From: Parastagonospora avenae f. sp. tritici 18332-5
Taxonomy: Eukaryota; Ascomycota; Dothideomycetes; Pleosporales; Phaeosphaeriaceae
DNA length: 64,000 bases
Direction of reading: 5' to 3'
NCBI GenBank assembly: GCA_022559985.1
Contig: JAFJTR010000026.1
Location: forward strand, 124,001 to 188,000
Both the position numbers and the translations under genes were made by a program. The notes under the pieces were generated by a model, which saw only the letters and a program-made list of their open reading frames with translations, did not search any database and was not told the origin of the DNA. This document shows, piece after piece, positions 40,839 through 53,128 of the stretch (the stretch's first letter is position 1; every line of letters begins with the position of its first letter).

Positions 40839-43761
40839 ATGGAGACTAGTGCGGCAATTACCATGGCTGAGGTAAAAGACCTCAACTTCATTCTTTCGAT
40901 GAATGATCATGAACACGCGGGCATTGCTAACATGATAAGTATGACGGTGCGCTCGCCAACGGCTCCGGCGACCAATATCACGAAAAACATGATTATGTAA
41001 ACGAGGAGGCCATGTCGGGGCACGAAATAGACGAAGAGATCGACGAAGAGGAAGACGAGGACATCGATGCTCTTATTGACGAACTAGAATCCCAAGATGG
41101 AGACAATGCCGACTATGAAGAAGAAGAGGTCGACCAACCAGGCGGAGCGCGCGTCATTCCTGAAGATCTCCTCCAAACAGATACCCGAATGGGCCTCAAT
41201 TCCGCCGATGTGCTTTTTCGTCGGAAGAAGTTCGGCTACAATCAAATGAAAGGTTTGTGGTATCTGTCACATTGCGCGACCGTCTCTGACATGCAGTAGA
41301 GGAAAAGGAAAACTTGTTCGTAAAGTTCCTCATGTTCTTCGTTGGTCCCATTCAATTCGTCATGGAAGCCGCTGCGATCTTAGCTGCGGGTCTTCAAGAT
41401 TGGGTCGACTTTGGTGTCATCTGCGGACTGCTCCTTTTAAATGCCTGCGTCGGCTTCATACAAGAGTACCAAGCTGGCAACATTGTCGACGAACTGAAGA
41501 AGACACTCGCACTTAAGGCGACTGTGCTTCGAGATGGCGTCTTGGTCGAGATCGAGGCACCGGAAGTGGTCCCTGGCGATATCCTGCAGGTGGAAGAGGG
41601 CATCATTGTTCCAGCTGACGGGCGTATCGTCACACAAGGTGCCTTTCTGCAGGTCGATCAATCGGCAATTACTGGCGAATCATTGGCAGTCGATAAACGC
41701 AGAGGCGATACCTGCTATGCATCGTCCGCAGTCAAAAGAGGCGAGGCCTTTTGTGTTGTCACTGCAACGGGTGACTCAACGTTTGTTGGGCGGGCAGCTT
41801 CTCTTGTCGCCAGTGCCTCTGGCGGAACTGGCCACTTCACCCAAGTCTTACACGACATAGGCACGACACTACTTGTCTTGGTCATTTTCACACTACTCGT
41901 CGTCTGGATAAGCTCTTACTATCGCTCGAACGGCATCGTCCAAATTCTCAAATTCACACTGGCGATAACCATCGTCGGTGTACCAGTGGGTCTGCCTGCG
42001 GTGGTCACAACTACCATGGCTGTCGGTGCTGCCTACTTGGCCAAAAAGCAAGCTATCGTGCAGAAACTCTCCGCGATCGAGTCTCTGGCTGGCGTTGAGA
42101 TTCTTTGTACGGACAAGACAGGAACACTTACCAAGAACAAACTATCACTATCTGAACCATACACTGTTGCAGGTGTCGATCCGGACGATCTCATGCTCAC
42201 TGCATGTTTGGCCGCTTCTCGCAAAAAGAAGGGCATCGATGCTATTGACAAGGCGTTTCTCAGATCGCTCAGGCATTACCCACGTGCGAAGAACGCGCTT
42301 AGCAAGTACAAGGTCATCCAATTTTCACCCTTCGATCCGGTTTCGAAGAAAGTGCAGGCTGTTGTAGAGTCTCCACAGGGCGAGCGCATAGTCTGTGTCA
42401 AGGGCGCCCCACTCTTCGTCCTTAGAACAGTCGAAGCAGATCACGCTGTGCCCGAGCACATTGCCGATGCTTACAAGAACAAGGTTGCAGAATTCGCGAC
42501 CCGTGGCTTTCGATCACTTGGAATTGCCCGCAAGAGGGAGAACAGCTCTTGGGAGATCTTAGGCATCATGCCATGCTCCGACCCACCACGGCACGATACC
42601 TTCCGCACTATTAATGAGGCGAAGACCCTCGGTCTCTCCATCAAAATGCTCACTGGCGACGCTGTCGGAATCGCCCGCGAGACGTCGCGCCAGCTCGGAT
42701 TGGGCACCAACATTTTCGATGCCGAGAAGCTCGGTCTTGGAGGTGGCGGTGAGATGCCTGGTAGTGAAGTGTACGATTTTGTGGAGGCAGCTAATGGCTT
42801 CGCTGAGGTCTTCCCTCAACACAAGTACAACGTCATCGAGATTCTGCAACAACGTGGTTATCTTGTCGCAATGACAGGCGACGGAGTAAATGACGCACCA
42901 TCGCTGAAGAAAGCGGATACTGGGATCGCTGTTGAAGGCGCATCAGATGCAGCTCGCTCTGCTGCCGACATTGTCTTCCTTGCGCCGGGCCTCTCCGCTA
43001 TCATCGATGCTCTAAAGACTTCACGGCAGATCTTCCATCGCATGTACGCCTATGTTGTTTACCGCATTGCGTTATCCCTCCATCTTGAGATATTCCTTGG
43101 TCTCTGGATCGCCATTCTGAACGAGTCGCTCAACCTGCAGCTCGTTGTCTTCATCGCCATCTTCGCTGATATCGCAACCCTAGCTATTGCCTACGATAAT
43201 GCTCCATACAGCAAGATTCCCGTAAAATGGAATCTGCCAAAACTTTGGGGCATGTCTATTCTGCTCGGCATTGTTCTCGCAGCGGGCACTTGGATCACAC
43301 TTACCACCATGTTTCCGCATCAAGTCTCTCCGCCTCAGGGTGTAGACGGTGGTATAGTGCAGAACTATGGCCATCGAGATTCGGTTCTCTTCCTTGAAAT
43401 TTCACTCACCGAGAACTGGCTGATCTTCATAACGCGGGCTAATGGTCCATTCTGGTCATCATTGCCATCGTGGCAACTCACCAGTGCTATCTTGGTTGTC
43501 GATATTGTCGCTACCTTATTCGCAATTTTTGGCTTGTTTGTTGGTGGCCGCACCAACATTGTTGCAGTTGTACGAGTGTGGATCTTCTCATTTGGTGTGT
43601 TCTGCGTCATGGGTGGAGTGTACTACCTTCTCCAGGGAAGTCAGGGCTTTGACAATTTGATGCATGGAAAGTCGCCCAAGAAGGACCAGAAGCAACGATC
43701 GCTGGAGGACTTTGTTGTCTCGCTGCAAAGAGTCTCGACGCAACACGAGAAGACCACATAG
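40839..43761 (+). CDS. PMA1: Plasma-membrane H+-ATPase (P3A type)
   Basis: Exons 40839-40871, 40940-41252 and 41297-43761 give 936 residues. The start [11 protein letters not shown] is the first ATG that keeps the frame. A later start at 41012 would also produce a working protein. The N terminus is acidic ([20 protein letters not shown]). P-type ATPase motifs are TGES in the actuator domain, CTDKTGTLT with phosphorylated Asp at about residue 388, KGAP in the nucleotide domain, and TGDGVND in the hinge. About ten membrane segments are present. The end [18 protein letters not shown] matches the fungal autoinhibitory tail whose Ser/Thr pair is phosphorylated on glucose. It pumps protons out to energise uptake. 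Confidence 0.97.
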
Positions 43762-44294
43762 AATGAGTCCTCAGCTGTTGATACGAAGATAACATCTCTT
43801 CCCGTTCTGAGCTTAGATCCGAAGCTCGAGAGGGCGCATCGCTCATCGAACACGCTCACAGCGGATAATGGAGACTTGGAGTAATATATACCCGGGCAGA
43901 GTTTTGCTTCATATTGATTTGGTGTTCCATGAAAAGCCGTGTATTAATCAGCGCTAGCACTTGTTTTTAACTATATACGCTACGAGAAGAAGAGAAATTA
44001 GGGGCAATAGAGGCAATGGGATTCTTTCACATCGCTTTGCACCATTTCGACCCGCTCGTCTGCAATTTCGAAGCTAGAGCACAAATCTCAAGTTTACGTA
44101 CTTTGACCTGAGTGGGGCTGTATTTTCCTTGTACGGCAATGACGTACGAGCTGTTAGACACCCCACTTTCGGCTACAACCACGCCCGCATGCTAGACACC
44201 TTTATCTGAGCGCGTAGACAACTACGTTGCATCTCCGCGTCTTCCAACCTAAACCGACTACCGTGTTCACCTTCACCAATCTCACACCGCAGCA
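43762..44294. other. Intergenic, about 530 bp
   Basis: 3' region of the H+-ATPase and promoter of the aldo-keto reductase. No other feature seen. Confidence 0.5.
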
Positions 44295-45358
44295 ATGGCA
44301 GGCCTAGACGTAACGATCCCGAAGCTCAAGCTGAACGATGGCAACTCAATTCCCATGCTAGGGTACGGGACTGGTACAGCATGGTCTAAGAAGGGCGAGG
44401 AAAGCAAGCATGATCAGGCTGTGATTGACGGCGTGAAGACTGCGATCAAGCTTGGATACATGCATCTAGATGGCGCGGAGAGTACGTGTCACCATCGCAC
44501 ACATCGTTTGCGCAAAGGAAGAAATAGAGCTAATTTGACTCTCAGTGTACAAAACTGAGCCAGAGCTGGGCATTGCCATCAAGGAGAGTGGTGTTGCACG
44601 AGATAAGCTGTTCGTAACAACCAAGATCGATAAGGGCAACATGCACGACATTGAGGCGGCACTGCGTGCAAGTTTGGGCAAGCTACAACTCGACTATGTC
44701 GATCTGTATGAATGCACAATTGCCGAATTCAATTTTTAACATGGGCTAATCGATCATAGATATCTCATTCACCAGCCATGGTTCACAGAATCTGAAGCCG
44801 ACCTGCAGAAAGCATGGGCAACCATGGAGGCACTTCAGCAGGCCGGCCTTGCAAAGTCAATCGGTGTTTCCAACTACCTGGTACCCCATCTGGAAGCCAT
44901 TCTCAAAACTGCAAAGGTTGTCCCGGCATGCAACCAGATCGAATTCCATCCCTACCTGCAGCACACCGAGCTCCTCACGCTACACAAGAAGCACGGTATT
45001 GCGACAGCCGCCTATGGTCCATTGAGCGCAGCAACGAGGGCTTCAGGAGGCCCAGCAGATGACTACGTCAGCCGACTGGTCAAGAAGTATGCAGTCGGCG
45101 AGAACGAGATCTACTTGAGGTGGTGCATTGATCAGGACATTGTACCGATCACCACCAGTTCCAAGGAGCAGCGTTTGAGCGATTACTTGAGGGCGTTGAC
45201 ATTCAAGTTGACGCCTGCTGAGGTGAACCAGATCAACGAACTGGGCCAGCAGAAGCATTACAGGTAAGTTCCCCTCGTACAAAGTGGCTGCGACACGCAT
45301 ACTGACATTGCATAGGGGCTTCTGGGGCATGCACTTCGGCGACGAGGACCGTTCGTAG
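44295..45358 (+). CDS. Aldo-keto reductase (AKR3-like)
   Basis: Exons 44295-44481, 44546-44705, 44760-45263 and 45316-45358 join to 297 residues. The catalytic tetrad is visible: Asp59 (HLDGAE), Tyr64 (MYKTE), Lys89 (VTTKID) and His120 (LIHQP). [10 protein letters not shown] near the C terminus is the NADPH-binding signature, with Lys and Arg for the 2'-phosphate. The sequence style matches fungal AKR3 ketoreductases that reduce alpha-dicarbonyls and conjugated polyketones. It is cytosolic. All four exons have standard splice signals. Confidence 0.92.
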
Positions 45359-45767
45359 GCATGGACATGAGCAAGGTGTAAAATTTTCATGGCAGAAATA
45401 TGTAGACTAGATGTACATTGGGAATAATGAAAACATTGTCAAATAGAATGCAAAACTGTGACTTCAAGTGCTCGAGAATGACTACTGCACGTGATCTCAA
45501 GTATGCTCTAGCTAAATTCGACACTAGCGCCGAGTGTCCGAGCTTGAACGTGCTTTCTAAAGTTGAACTCTCCGCAACCACCTTACGATACCACCTTTGC
45601 GCGCTCAACCACAACGACCGCATACGGCTTGTTGATCTTCTCACCAGCTTAATCAATTCCCGCTTTGACTATCGCGAGTGCGATCCTTTCGCAAACCGCG
45701 CGCAGACCTAGCCCGCTCACCTCCGCATATTTGAGATCGCGCGACAGCAACGCGCCCCCTCATCAAC
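45359..45767. other. Intergenic, about 410 bp
   Basis: Terminator side of the reductase and promoter of the SF3B2 gene. No separate feature. Confidence 0.5.
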
Positions 45768-47531
45768 ATGTCGGGACCCGCAGTGAAGTCGAAGAAAGCG
45801 TCAAACAAGAACGCTTATCGTAGAGCGAAGAAGAAGGCACAGCGCTCGGTGAGTGCTTCCAAAGCTACGACTGAAGTGTTGCGGACACATACTAACCCCG
45901 TCTAGGAGGCACCTTCTGAGGTCGGCGACTCTGCGCGTGAGACTGAATCTCCTGCACCAGACGACAACACCAATAACGATGCGCAGGCGGTCCAGCCAGT
46001 CGATACTCTCACCGTTGAAGACATCACGAACGATTTCGATCTAGACAACCCCGAGTTCGAGGACTACAAGGCTATCTTTGAGAAGTTCCGGGAGCCCACT
46101 GAAGAAGAGGTGGCAACCAAGGACGATGGCAAGCCTGAAGTCTTCTACGATGACGACGATATCCCCGATGAAGAAGATGAAGATAAGCCAAAGATCTCCA
46201 AGAAGCAGAGGAAGCAGATGAACAAGCTCACTGTTGCTCAGCTGAAGTCGCAAGTGCAGAATCCCGAGTTGGTTGAATGGACAGATGTCTCTTCAACGGA
46301 CCCGAAGCTGCTTATCGCCATCAAGGGTTCGAAGAACGTCATCCCCGTGCCAACGCACTGGTCGCTGAAGCGCGAGTACCTGTCCTCAAAACGTGGTATC
46401 GAGAAGCCACCGTTTGCGCTACCCAAGTTCATCCAAGAGACGGGTATCGCAGAAATGCGCGACGCTGTCCTGGAGAAGCAGGCAGAAATGACCATGCGGC
46501 AAAAACAGCGTGAGCGCGTGCAAGGAAAGCTCGGCAAACTCGACATTGACTACTCTAAGCTGTACGACGCCTTCTTCCGGAGACAGACGAAGCCCGAGTT
46601 GACTCGATATGGTGAGGTCTATTATGAGGGCAAGGAGTTTGAGACCAACCTGGTCAACCTCAAGCCTGGCGAGCTGAGCGAAGAGCTCCGGGATGCGCTT
46701 AGCATGCCGCCTGGTCATCCGCCTCCATGGCTCATCAACATGCAGCGCTTTGGACCCCCGCCTTCGTACCCCAACATGCGCATACCTGGAGTGAACGCCC
46801 CCATTCCTGCAGGCGCAGCATGGGGCTTCCAACCCGGACAGTGGGGTAAGGCCCCCGTGGATGATGTAGGCAAGCCTCTGTTTGGTGGAGACCTTTACGG
46901 TACAAGCATTCTGGACACCCAGCAACAGCCAACGCACAATGGTGAGCCTGTGGAGCGCAGCATCTGGGGTACCCTTCGCGCTGAAGGCGAGAGCGAGGAC
47001 GAGGAAAGTGACGAGGAAGAAGAGGAAGACGATGATGAAGAAGAGGGTGACGAGGATATCTCTTCCGGTATTCAGACGTCGATGACGACCGCATCCGCCA
47101 TGGCTTCCGATTTTGGCGGCACGGAGAGCATTGGCGGCGATTTCACGATCAGGAAGCAGCGCAAGGGTATTGAGACTGAGGAGCCTGGCGTACCTCGCAG
47201 CGCTGGCCAGATCCTTCCGGAGAAGAACATCTCGGCAACAGGCTTCTTCGGCGGCGAGCACGCTTACGACCTCGATGCTGCGCGACGCGACGCTCTCGGA
47301 CAACAGCGGAAGCGCAAGGCCGGTGAGGTGGACCTCTCTGTGGACATGGACCAACTGGGCGAGGATGACAAGCTGGACAAGGCTGCACTCAAGAAAGAGT
47401 ACGAGTCTAGGCAAAGAGCTGAAGCTGCAGGAAACTGGCAGAGCATTGATCAAGATGATTTGGCGGACATGATTGCCAGCGAGTCAAGGAAAAAGGCGAA
47501 GAGGGAGGACAACCGGAAGGCCAGGCGCTAA
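45768..47531 (+). CDS. CUS1: Splicing factor SF3B subunit 2 (Cus1/SAP145)
   Basis: Exons 45768-45848 and 45906-47531 give 568 residues. The N terminus is basic (KSKKASNKNAYRRAKKKAQRS), as in other family members. The DUF382 core has PELVEWTDVSSTDPKLLIAI, VPVPTHWSLKREYLSSKRG and IEKPPFALPKFIQETGI. It is followed by the PSP Pro-rich domain (PPPWLINMQRFGPPPSYPN) that contacts SF3B4. An acidic run (DEESDEEEEEDDDEEEGDED) comes next. In the U2 snRNP this subunit helps hold the branch-site duplex. The size fits fungal orthologues. Confidence 0.96.
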
Positions 47532-48322
47532 GGGTCTGCAGGGTGAAGAGTGTAGTGATACGATTTGAAGAGAAGGTTTTGTACAAAAGATTTCGATTCC
47601 AGGCTGGCAAAAGATCTCCCAAGGAGATGGCGTAAAAGGCGTTGCATACCATGGAGCTCAGGTTTACAGCATTGAAAAGCGGCGTTGCAAACGGCAAGAC
47701 ATAAGGCCGTCACAATTGAACATATTTAAGAATCAGACATTCCCCGTCGAAAACGAGGCTGACGGACCACACTATTACTGACCATTCAGGGCGGAGATGT
47801 TCAAGATTGGTATGTGAAAAAGCAGTGAGCTTGGTCAGCCTTCCAAGATGAAGAATTCAAGAGTGTTCTGAAAAGGTATGCAGTGATGCGGAGGTGCATG
47901 TGGCTTGACGCCGCCTTCAAGAAGCTATGGAAAGCATGGTGCTAGAGCGAGCATGATTGGGCGTGGGCGTTGTGCAAAAGATGCGAAGGGCAGGGAGACG
48001 TGGCGATGGACTAGGCGACCAAGCGTGCTATGCAGCGCCAATCCGCGTATAGGGACAGCTGAGGAAACGGCAGAGTATGCGTCTGCACCATGATTGGAGT
48101 CTGAGGCCGTCGGCCTGGTGAGAGCTTGAGGATCATAGCTTGCGTGGGTACGTGCGCTCTAGCCTCGAACATCACTTTTCCAAACCACGACAGCGCAACC
48201 CGTCAAAGTTCGTTTGTCCGCCACGGATCCCCACGAGCTCTACTTAGCATCACTGGACAATCCTTATACAGCTTATTCTTTCGAATACCCATACGTGACG
48301 GCACAGTAATCACAGCGCAGCA
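47532..48322. other. Intergenic, about 790 bp
   Basis: Between two plus-strand genes. It holds the promoter of the SR-rich gene. The frame at 47905-48093 is not supported. Confidence 0.5.
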
Positions 48323-50066
48323 ATGGACAGAGATCGCGAGAGGGACAGGGATCGAGACCGAAGGTTTGTCTCGCCAAAAGGTGTCTCAGTATCGCCAGAA
48401 GCAAGGACCACTTCTGCTGGCGGTGCGTGTAGTATTTGCAGCATCTAACGCGCCAAACAGGGACGACAGGTTCTCGAATACGTATCGTCCTCGCTCTCCT
48501 CGACCCCGTTCTCCTCCTCGCGGCGACACGTATCGTGCCGGTCGCTCACCACCTCCACGTCGAGGCTCGCCCCCGCGTCGCGGCCTAGCTTCTGCAGACA
48601 CATACACTCCTGGCGGTCGCTCATCTCGTCCGCGGAGCCGCTCGCCTGCGTTCAGGAGGAGGTCACGGAGTCCTCGTCGCGACGACAACTGGCGCGCCCG
48701 TCCTAGATCGCCGCCTCGCCGAAACTTCTCGCCTAGGAGAGACGACTTTAGAGGTGACAGGGCACGATCGCCTCGACGGGATGCATATGATTCGTACACA
48801 CGCTCGCCACGACCACGCGAGAGGTCCCCGCCTCCCAGAGAGCGCGAAGCATCACCTGCTAGGAGCCGTGGAGTGCGTTCGCCCGTGCGTCCGAGTCGAT
48901 ATGACGAACCGCGTTCGCGAGTAAACAGGTGTGCAGTGACCTCTTTGCTGTCGTAAACAATTCTAACGCTAGGAAGCCCTCCCCGCAGATACTCGCCCGC
49001 TCGTGACACTCGCGACTATCGACGCCGCTCACCTTCGCCCAGACGCGATCGCCCCGAGCCGTTTGTCGCAGACACTTGGAGGCGCCGCAGCCCTTCTCCC
49101 GCAAAGCCTGCATATGCCTCAAACGATGCTTCGGGCAGGGAGTCTGCCGCGACGTCTCGTAGATCCTCTCCACCCCCCATCCACCCCAGCCGAGCGGCAC
49201 TCGTAGACGACAAGCCGGGAAAGGATGCAGCTTCAGCTCCGAGATCACCGTTCCGCGAGCGCGAGATGGTGGACAGGAGCCGAGACTTCACTCGTGAGCG
49301 TGAGCGTGAACGATCACCTCCGCGCCGCCGAGACTCTCCTCCAACCGGACCGCGCGGTGACAGGGAGTTCGCGCCCCCTACAGGACCGTCGGCTTCATCC
49401 TACCGGAACGGCGACAACAACAACTTCTCTCGAGCACCACCAACGGGTCCGTCTAGCCGCAGCTATCCTTCGCCAGCCCTATCCCCACCAGCTGGTCCGG
49501 CGAGCTCGACTGCCCAACAACCGCCTGCGTTCCCACGAGGTAGTAACCCAGCTCTTGCTGCGCCCACCAGGCCCCGGGGTGGAGGTCGTGGCGGGTTTGC
49601 ATATGACTCGCCCCGCGACTTCTCCGGTCCTCCATCGCGCCGTGGGTCCTGGGGAGGCGGAGCCCGTGGCGGAGGCTTCTATGGCAGCGGTGCGCCTTCT
49701 GGTCCTCGAGGCTCTGTCAGCGGACCATCAAACTTTGCTCCACCTTTCCGCGGCTCCAGCAACTCGACAGCTACAACATATCCGCGCACCATGCGATTCC
49801 GTGATCACCTGTCCGACCTCCCGAAGGAAGTCCCCGGTGGGCAGAAAGCCCCCGAGGTCTACGACAAGAGCAGACTTCTCAAGCTTGAGGAGGATGCGAA
49901 GAGGCTGAGGGAGATGATTGACAAGAAGGAGGACGAGAAGCGCCGCAAGCTGAGGGAGTGGGATAGCCTCGAGAGAGATGCTGGCACCGCCCAACTCAAA
50001 GTCGACCTAGCGGAGTCGTCACTCAGAGAGCTCGAAGGAGAGGGAGACTTGTCAAGCGCTTTCTAG
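48323..50066 (+). CDS. Ser/Arg-rich (SR-like) protein with C-terminal coiled coil
   Basis: Exons 48323-48363, 48461-48928 and 48977-50066 give 532 residues starting MDRDRERDRDRDR. The first half is dominated by RSP/SPR dipeptides and Pro (SPRPRSPPRGD), as in RS-domain splicing proteins. The second half is Gly/Pro-rich with RGG-like boxes (RGGGRGGF, RGGGFYG). It ends in a 90-residue coiled coil (SRLLKLEEDAKRLREMIDKK). No RRM or PWI domain is present. The RS composition implies a nuclear role in pre-mRNA processing, and the neighbour SF3B2 is a splicing factor, but they are not known to be co-regulated. The third exon uses an AAG acceptor. Confidence 0.72.
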
Positions 50067-50436
50067 AAGGAACTGGCATGGTACCCGGACGAGGTTCTCC
50101 GGGACTCATAAAACGCTAACACGGATTTGGAGCAACGAAAGCCTGCGATGCTGTACTTTTACCTCGGGTGTGACGGTTTGCTTGGAAGATTTGCTTGCAT
50201 TATTTAGGCATTGAGATTGGCAGATTCATGGCATTGTGGCGGCGTTGGATAGTTTGGACTCTCGGCGGCTTGCAATACATTTGGTAGCAGAAGATGCGAT
50301 ATCTTGAAATGAACTCCTCTGATTTAGGAATTGTTACCAACTTTATCCTGGGCCCACCTGCTGAAAATATAATTCTTCTTTATATAACTTAAGCTATATC
50401 TTGAAGTAATGGTATTGTACCTGTGCTTGCCTATGA
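50067..50436. other. Intergenic, about 370 bp
   Basis: AT-rich 3' flank of the SR-like gene and left border of the degenerate island. No feature seen. Confidence 0.4.
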
Positions 50437-52760
50437 GTGGCCGCTTACGCGACTGCTGCCTACGACGCCACTTCCGCGCTGACACCCCTATCACTTTCTC
50501 TTCGATTTCTCTTCATCGGCATAGCGAGTACGTATCAGGCCAGAACCACTTCGACGATCAGCGTGGCGAGAAAATACCAGGATAGAGATACTTCAACAAT
50601 CCATGACTCCCTGGGAGATCTGTATCACCCTGCCCTTCGAACTGGGAGGACGATAAGAATCCTTGATTTGCACCCTCCGTCTACAACCGAGCATGGCCAA
50701 CAACTTCAAGGCACTCTCCGGGTGCACACATTAGTCTAGACCATGGTGAGGAGCAATTTGAAGCACTCTCTTATGTATAGGGTGCTCAAGAACACGTCGA
50801 CAAAGGCTCATTCATCAGATGTAATGGACTCGACAGACCCATCAAGAACAATTGTCGCGACGCTCTGAGCAGGTTTTCGCATACCGATGGACATCGAAGC
50901 TTATGGGTGGACAGCATATGTATCAACCAGAACGACATGGAAGAGCGCAGTCACCAGATTTCTTTGATGCTTGCTATTTACAGTAAAGCAAAGACCGTTT
51001 TAATCTGAATACGCAACGAGGGATCGACCGACGTCGAGACTGACGCTGCAATTCAATCCATACGCGAAGCGAAGACCCAACACGCGGGCGAGGACTTTGA
51101 ACGTACACAAGACGCGTTGGCTTTCCTATGGAGCAATTCGTGGTTCTCCCGCGGCTGGACTTTTCAAGAGCTCGTACTTGGGCGCAATCCAGTGTTTTTC
51201 ACAAGCCAGGATTCATTGCCGTGGCACGACGTCCGTGATCTCGTCCTAAGATACTTCTCCAACATAAACGCCCAACCTTCACTTGAAAGATTCTTGTCGC
51301 TCACTTCACTGTGGTGTACTGTGAATACCCGTAACCACTTTGGCGTAACTGCTTGGGCTATCTGTACGTGGTGCGGTGCACTTTCACTACTTCTGTGCCC
51401 TCCGAAATACTTCTGCCAGAAGGCACGCTTTCCGTCGCCCCAAAATGGGAGTCTTAAATTCCTGAACACCATACGCGACATTGGCTTCTCTGTGACGTAT
51501 CTTCGCGGGAAAGGCCGAGGTATGAAACTTGAAGAGGCGCCTCCCTGGCTCACGAGCGGTTTTCTGCGCATATTATACCCTTTCGGTTCTTGGCTGAGGA
51601 ATGTAATTGTCGTCGGGACATTTTCAAGCCTGGGACTTGGTCCCGGCGTACAGTTTCCGTTTGCATGGCCCGGGGGCTGTCCCAGGCGGCTGATCTTTGT
51701 TTTCTTAGCATTATGGACATGCAAACGCATAGGCAAAGGGTACTTCTTACAGCAAAGCCGTGCAAGAATGTGCCTGCATAATGGAAGCCCTGAGGACCCA
51801 GCGCGTATCTGGCGTGAAGGATAAAGCTTACGCCATGCATGGTATACTTGACACGATCACAGTATCTACAAAACCTGCGGACTACTCGAAATCATGTCAA
51901 GAGATCTTTTCAGATCTCTTCCTTAGTCTCATCAAGTGGCGGGCAACCATGCTCGCTCTCCTTGTACATGCCAGGAAGGTTTAGTCGGAAGTGCACGACA
52001 TGCCATCCTGGGTGCCGGACTGGAGAACGGACACCAATTCCGCCTGGTTGCCAGAAGATGTTCTACGTCGCTGCACCTACAATAGCGTGTACACTGGCGT
52101 GCGAGCGTATGGAATGCCCTTCTACTCCATCGATTCGGACGAACTCGCCGTATTGGGAGGCCAGCTGGATACCGTGGCGTTAGTTGTGCATGTTCCGCAT
52201 AAGATCCTGTCGCAACCTGATTCTGCCGTGCTGGACGCAATTTCCAAATGGCTTCAGTCACTGCGTGGTCCATCGGACTTGAAGCGCAGAAGTACTTGGG
52301 ACGCAGAAGCCCTCGATGTACTTTACCTGACAAAACAAGACGCGAGGAATGATGGGAGTAGCTTATCTCGGCGAGCGAGACTCCAGTCATGGCTACGGGA
52401 TATCGTCGCAGATGGTCTACGAGTCGGCGCGAAGCCCAACGATCGCAACGACCTTGAGTGAGGACGATATTGATTCGATACAAGTAGACATTCAGCACAG
52501 TATTTGTGGCAAAAGACTTCTGTTCGTCACCAAGAATGGGCGTTGTGGAACGGGCTCGCTCAACATCCAAGAAGGCGACACGGTACATCTTGTCTCTGGC
52601 GTTCCTACGCCGTTGTGCTTGAGGAGGCAGGCAAACGGCGATGTGTAGGAGATCGCTGGACCTACTATCATGAACCATGACAGCTCTGATGATATCTGGC
52701 AAGGTCGCATGGATCGCGTAGTATTGGTCTAAGAGGACTTCCACGAAGAGCATTTGAAAT
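50437..52760 (+). pseudogene. HET-domain (heterokaryon incompatibility) pseudogene
   Basis: HET motifs are spread over several frames: the N-terminal GRTIRILDLHPPSTTEHGQQ, then EALSYV-stop-G, SLWVDSICINQNDMEERSHQ, VLI-stop-IRNEG, and NSWFSRGWTFQELVLG. Downstream come VKDKAYAMHGILD, MPSWVPDWRTD and a C-terminal GDTVHLVSGVPTPLCLRR. The conserved Trp of LSYVWG is TAG (50778-50780), and that of the VLIWI strand is TGA (51006-51008). A TAG also sits at 51982-51984, and frames change near 50730, 51750 and 52450. Some of these changes could be introns. HET proteins trigger cell death after fusion of unlike strains. This copy cannot make a full product. Confidence 0.8.
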
Positions 52761-53128
52761 GCATCGGCTCTTCGATATGTAAGAGACTGTAACTGTATAG
52801 TCCTAGATACGGCTGGGAGCTTTCATACACCTCTATTACAGCAATAGTCGGCGAATTAATCTACTGATGTATACCTAGTGTGTAGAATTGACGGCATCGC
52901 CGAGTCTAACTTAGCGGTATGACTGTTTTCGAAATACTGGTTCCACCTAGACTCGGTTAGCTTGCTGAGTGAGCAGAACATCAAACCTCATAGTAATTCG
53001 TTAGTAGCCTAATGCAGCCCCTATTTACTACCTATTAGAGCTCTTAAAGCTGCTCGTGTACGATAAATTGCTAGTTTATCGTTATTTCTTAGTGTTAAGG
53101 TTGTTGTAAGCTTACACCAGCTGCTGCA
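52761..53128. other. AT-rich spacer
   Basis: TA-rich sequence with many TAN trinucleotides and no open frame, between the HET pseudogene and the accessory ORF. The composition fits RIP-affected DNA. Confidence 0.45.

Noticed and set aside
46419..47453. 344-codon minus-strand frame
   Set aside because: Antisense shadow of the conserved SF3B2 gene.
48386..49009. Arg-rich minus-strand frame
   Set aside because: Antisense of the RS repeat codons in the SR-like gene; low-complexity codons open the opposite strand.
51164..51736. 190-codon minus-strand frame
   Set aside because: Lies opposite the HET-domain reading, which has recognisable motifs.
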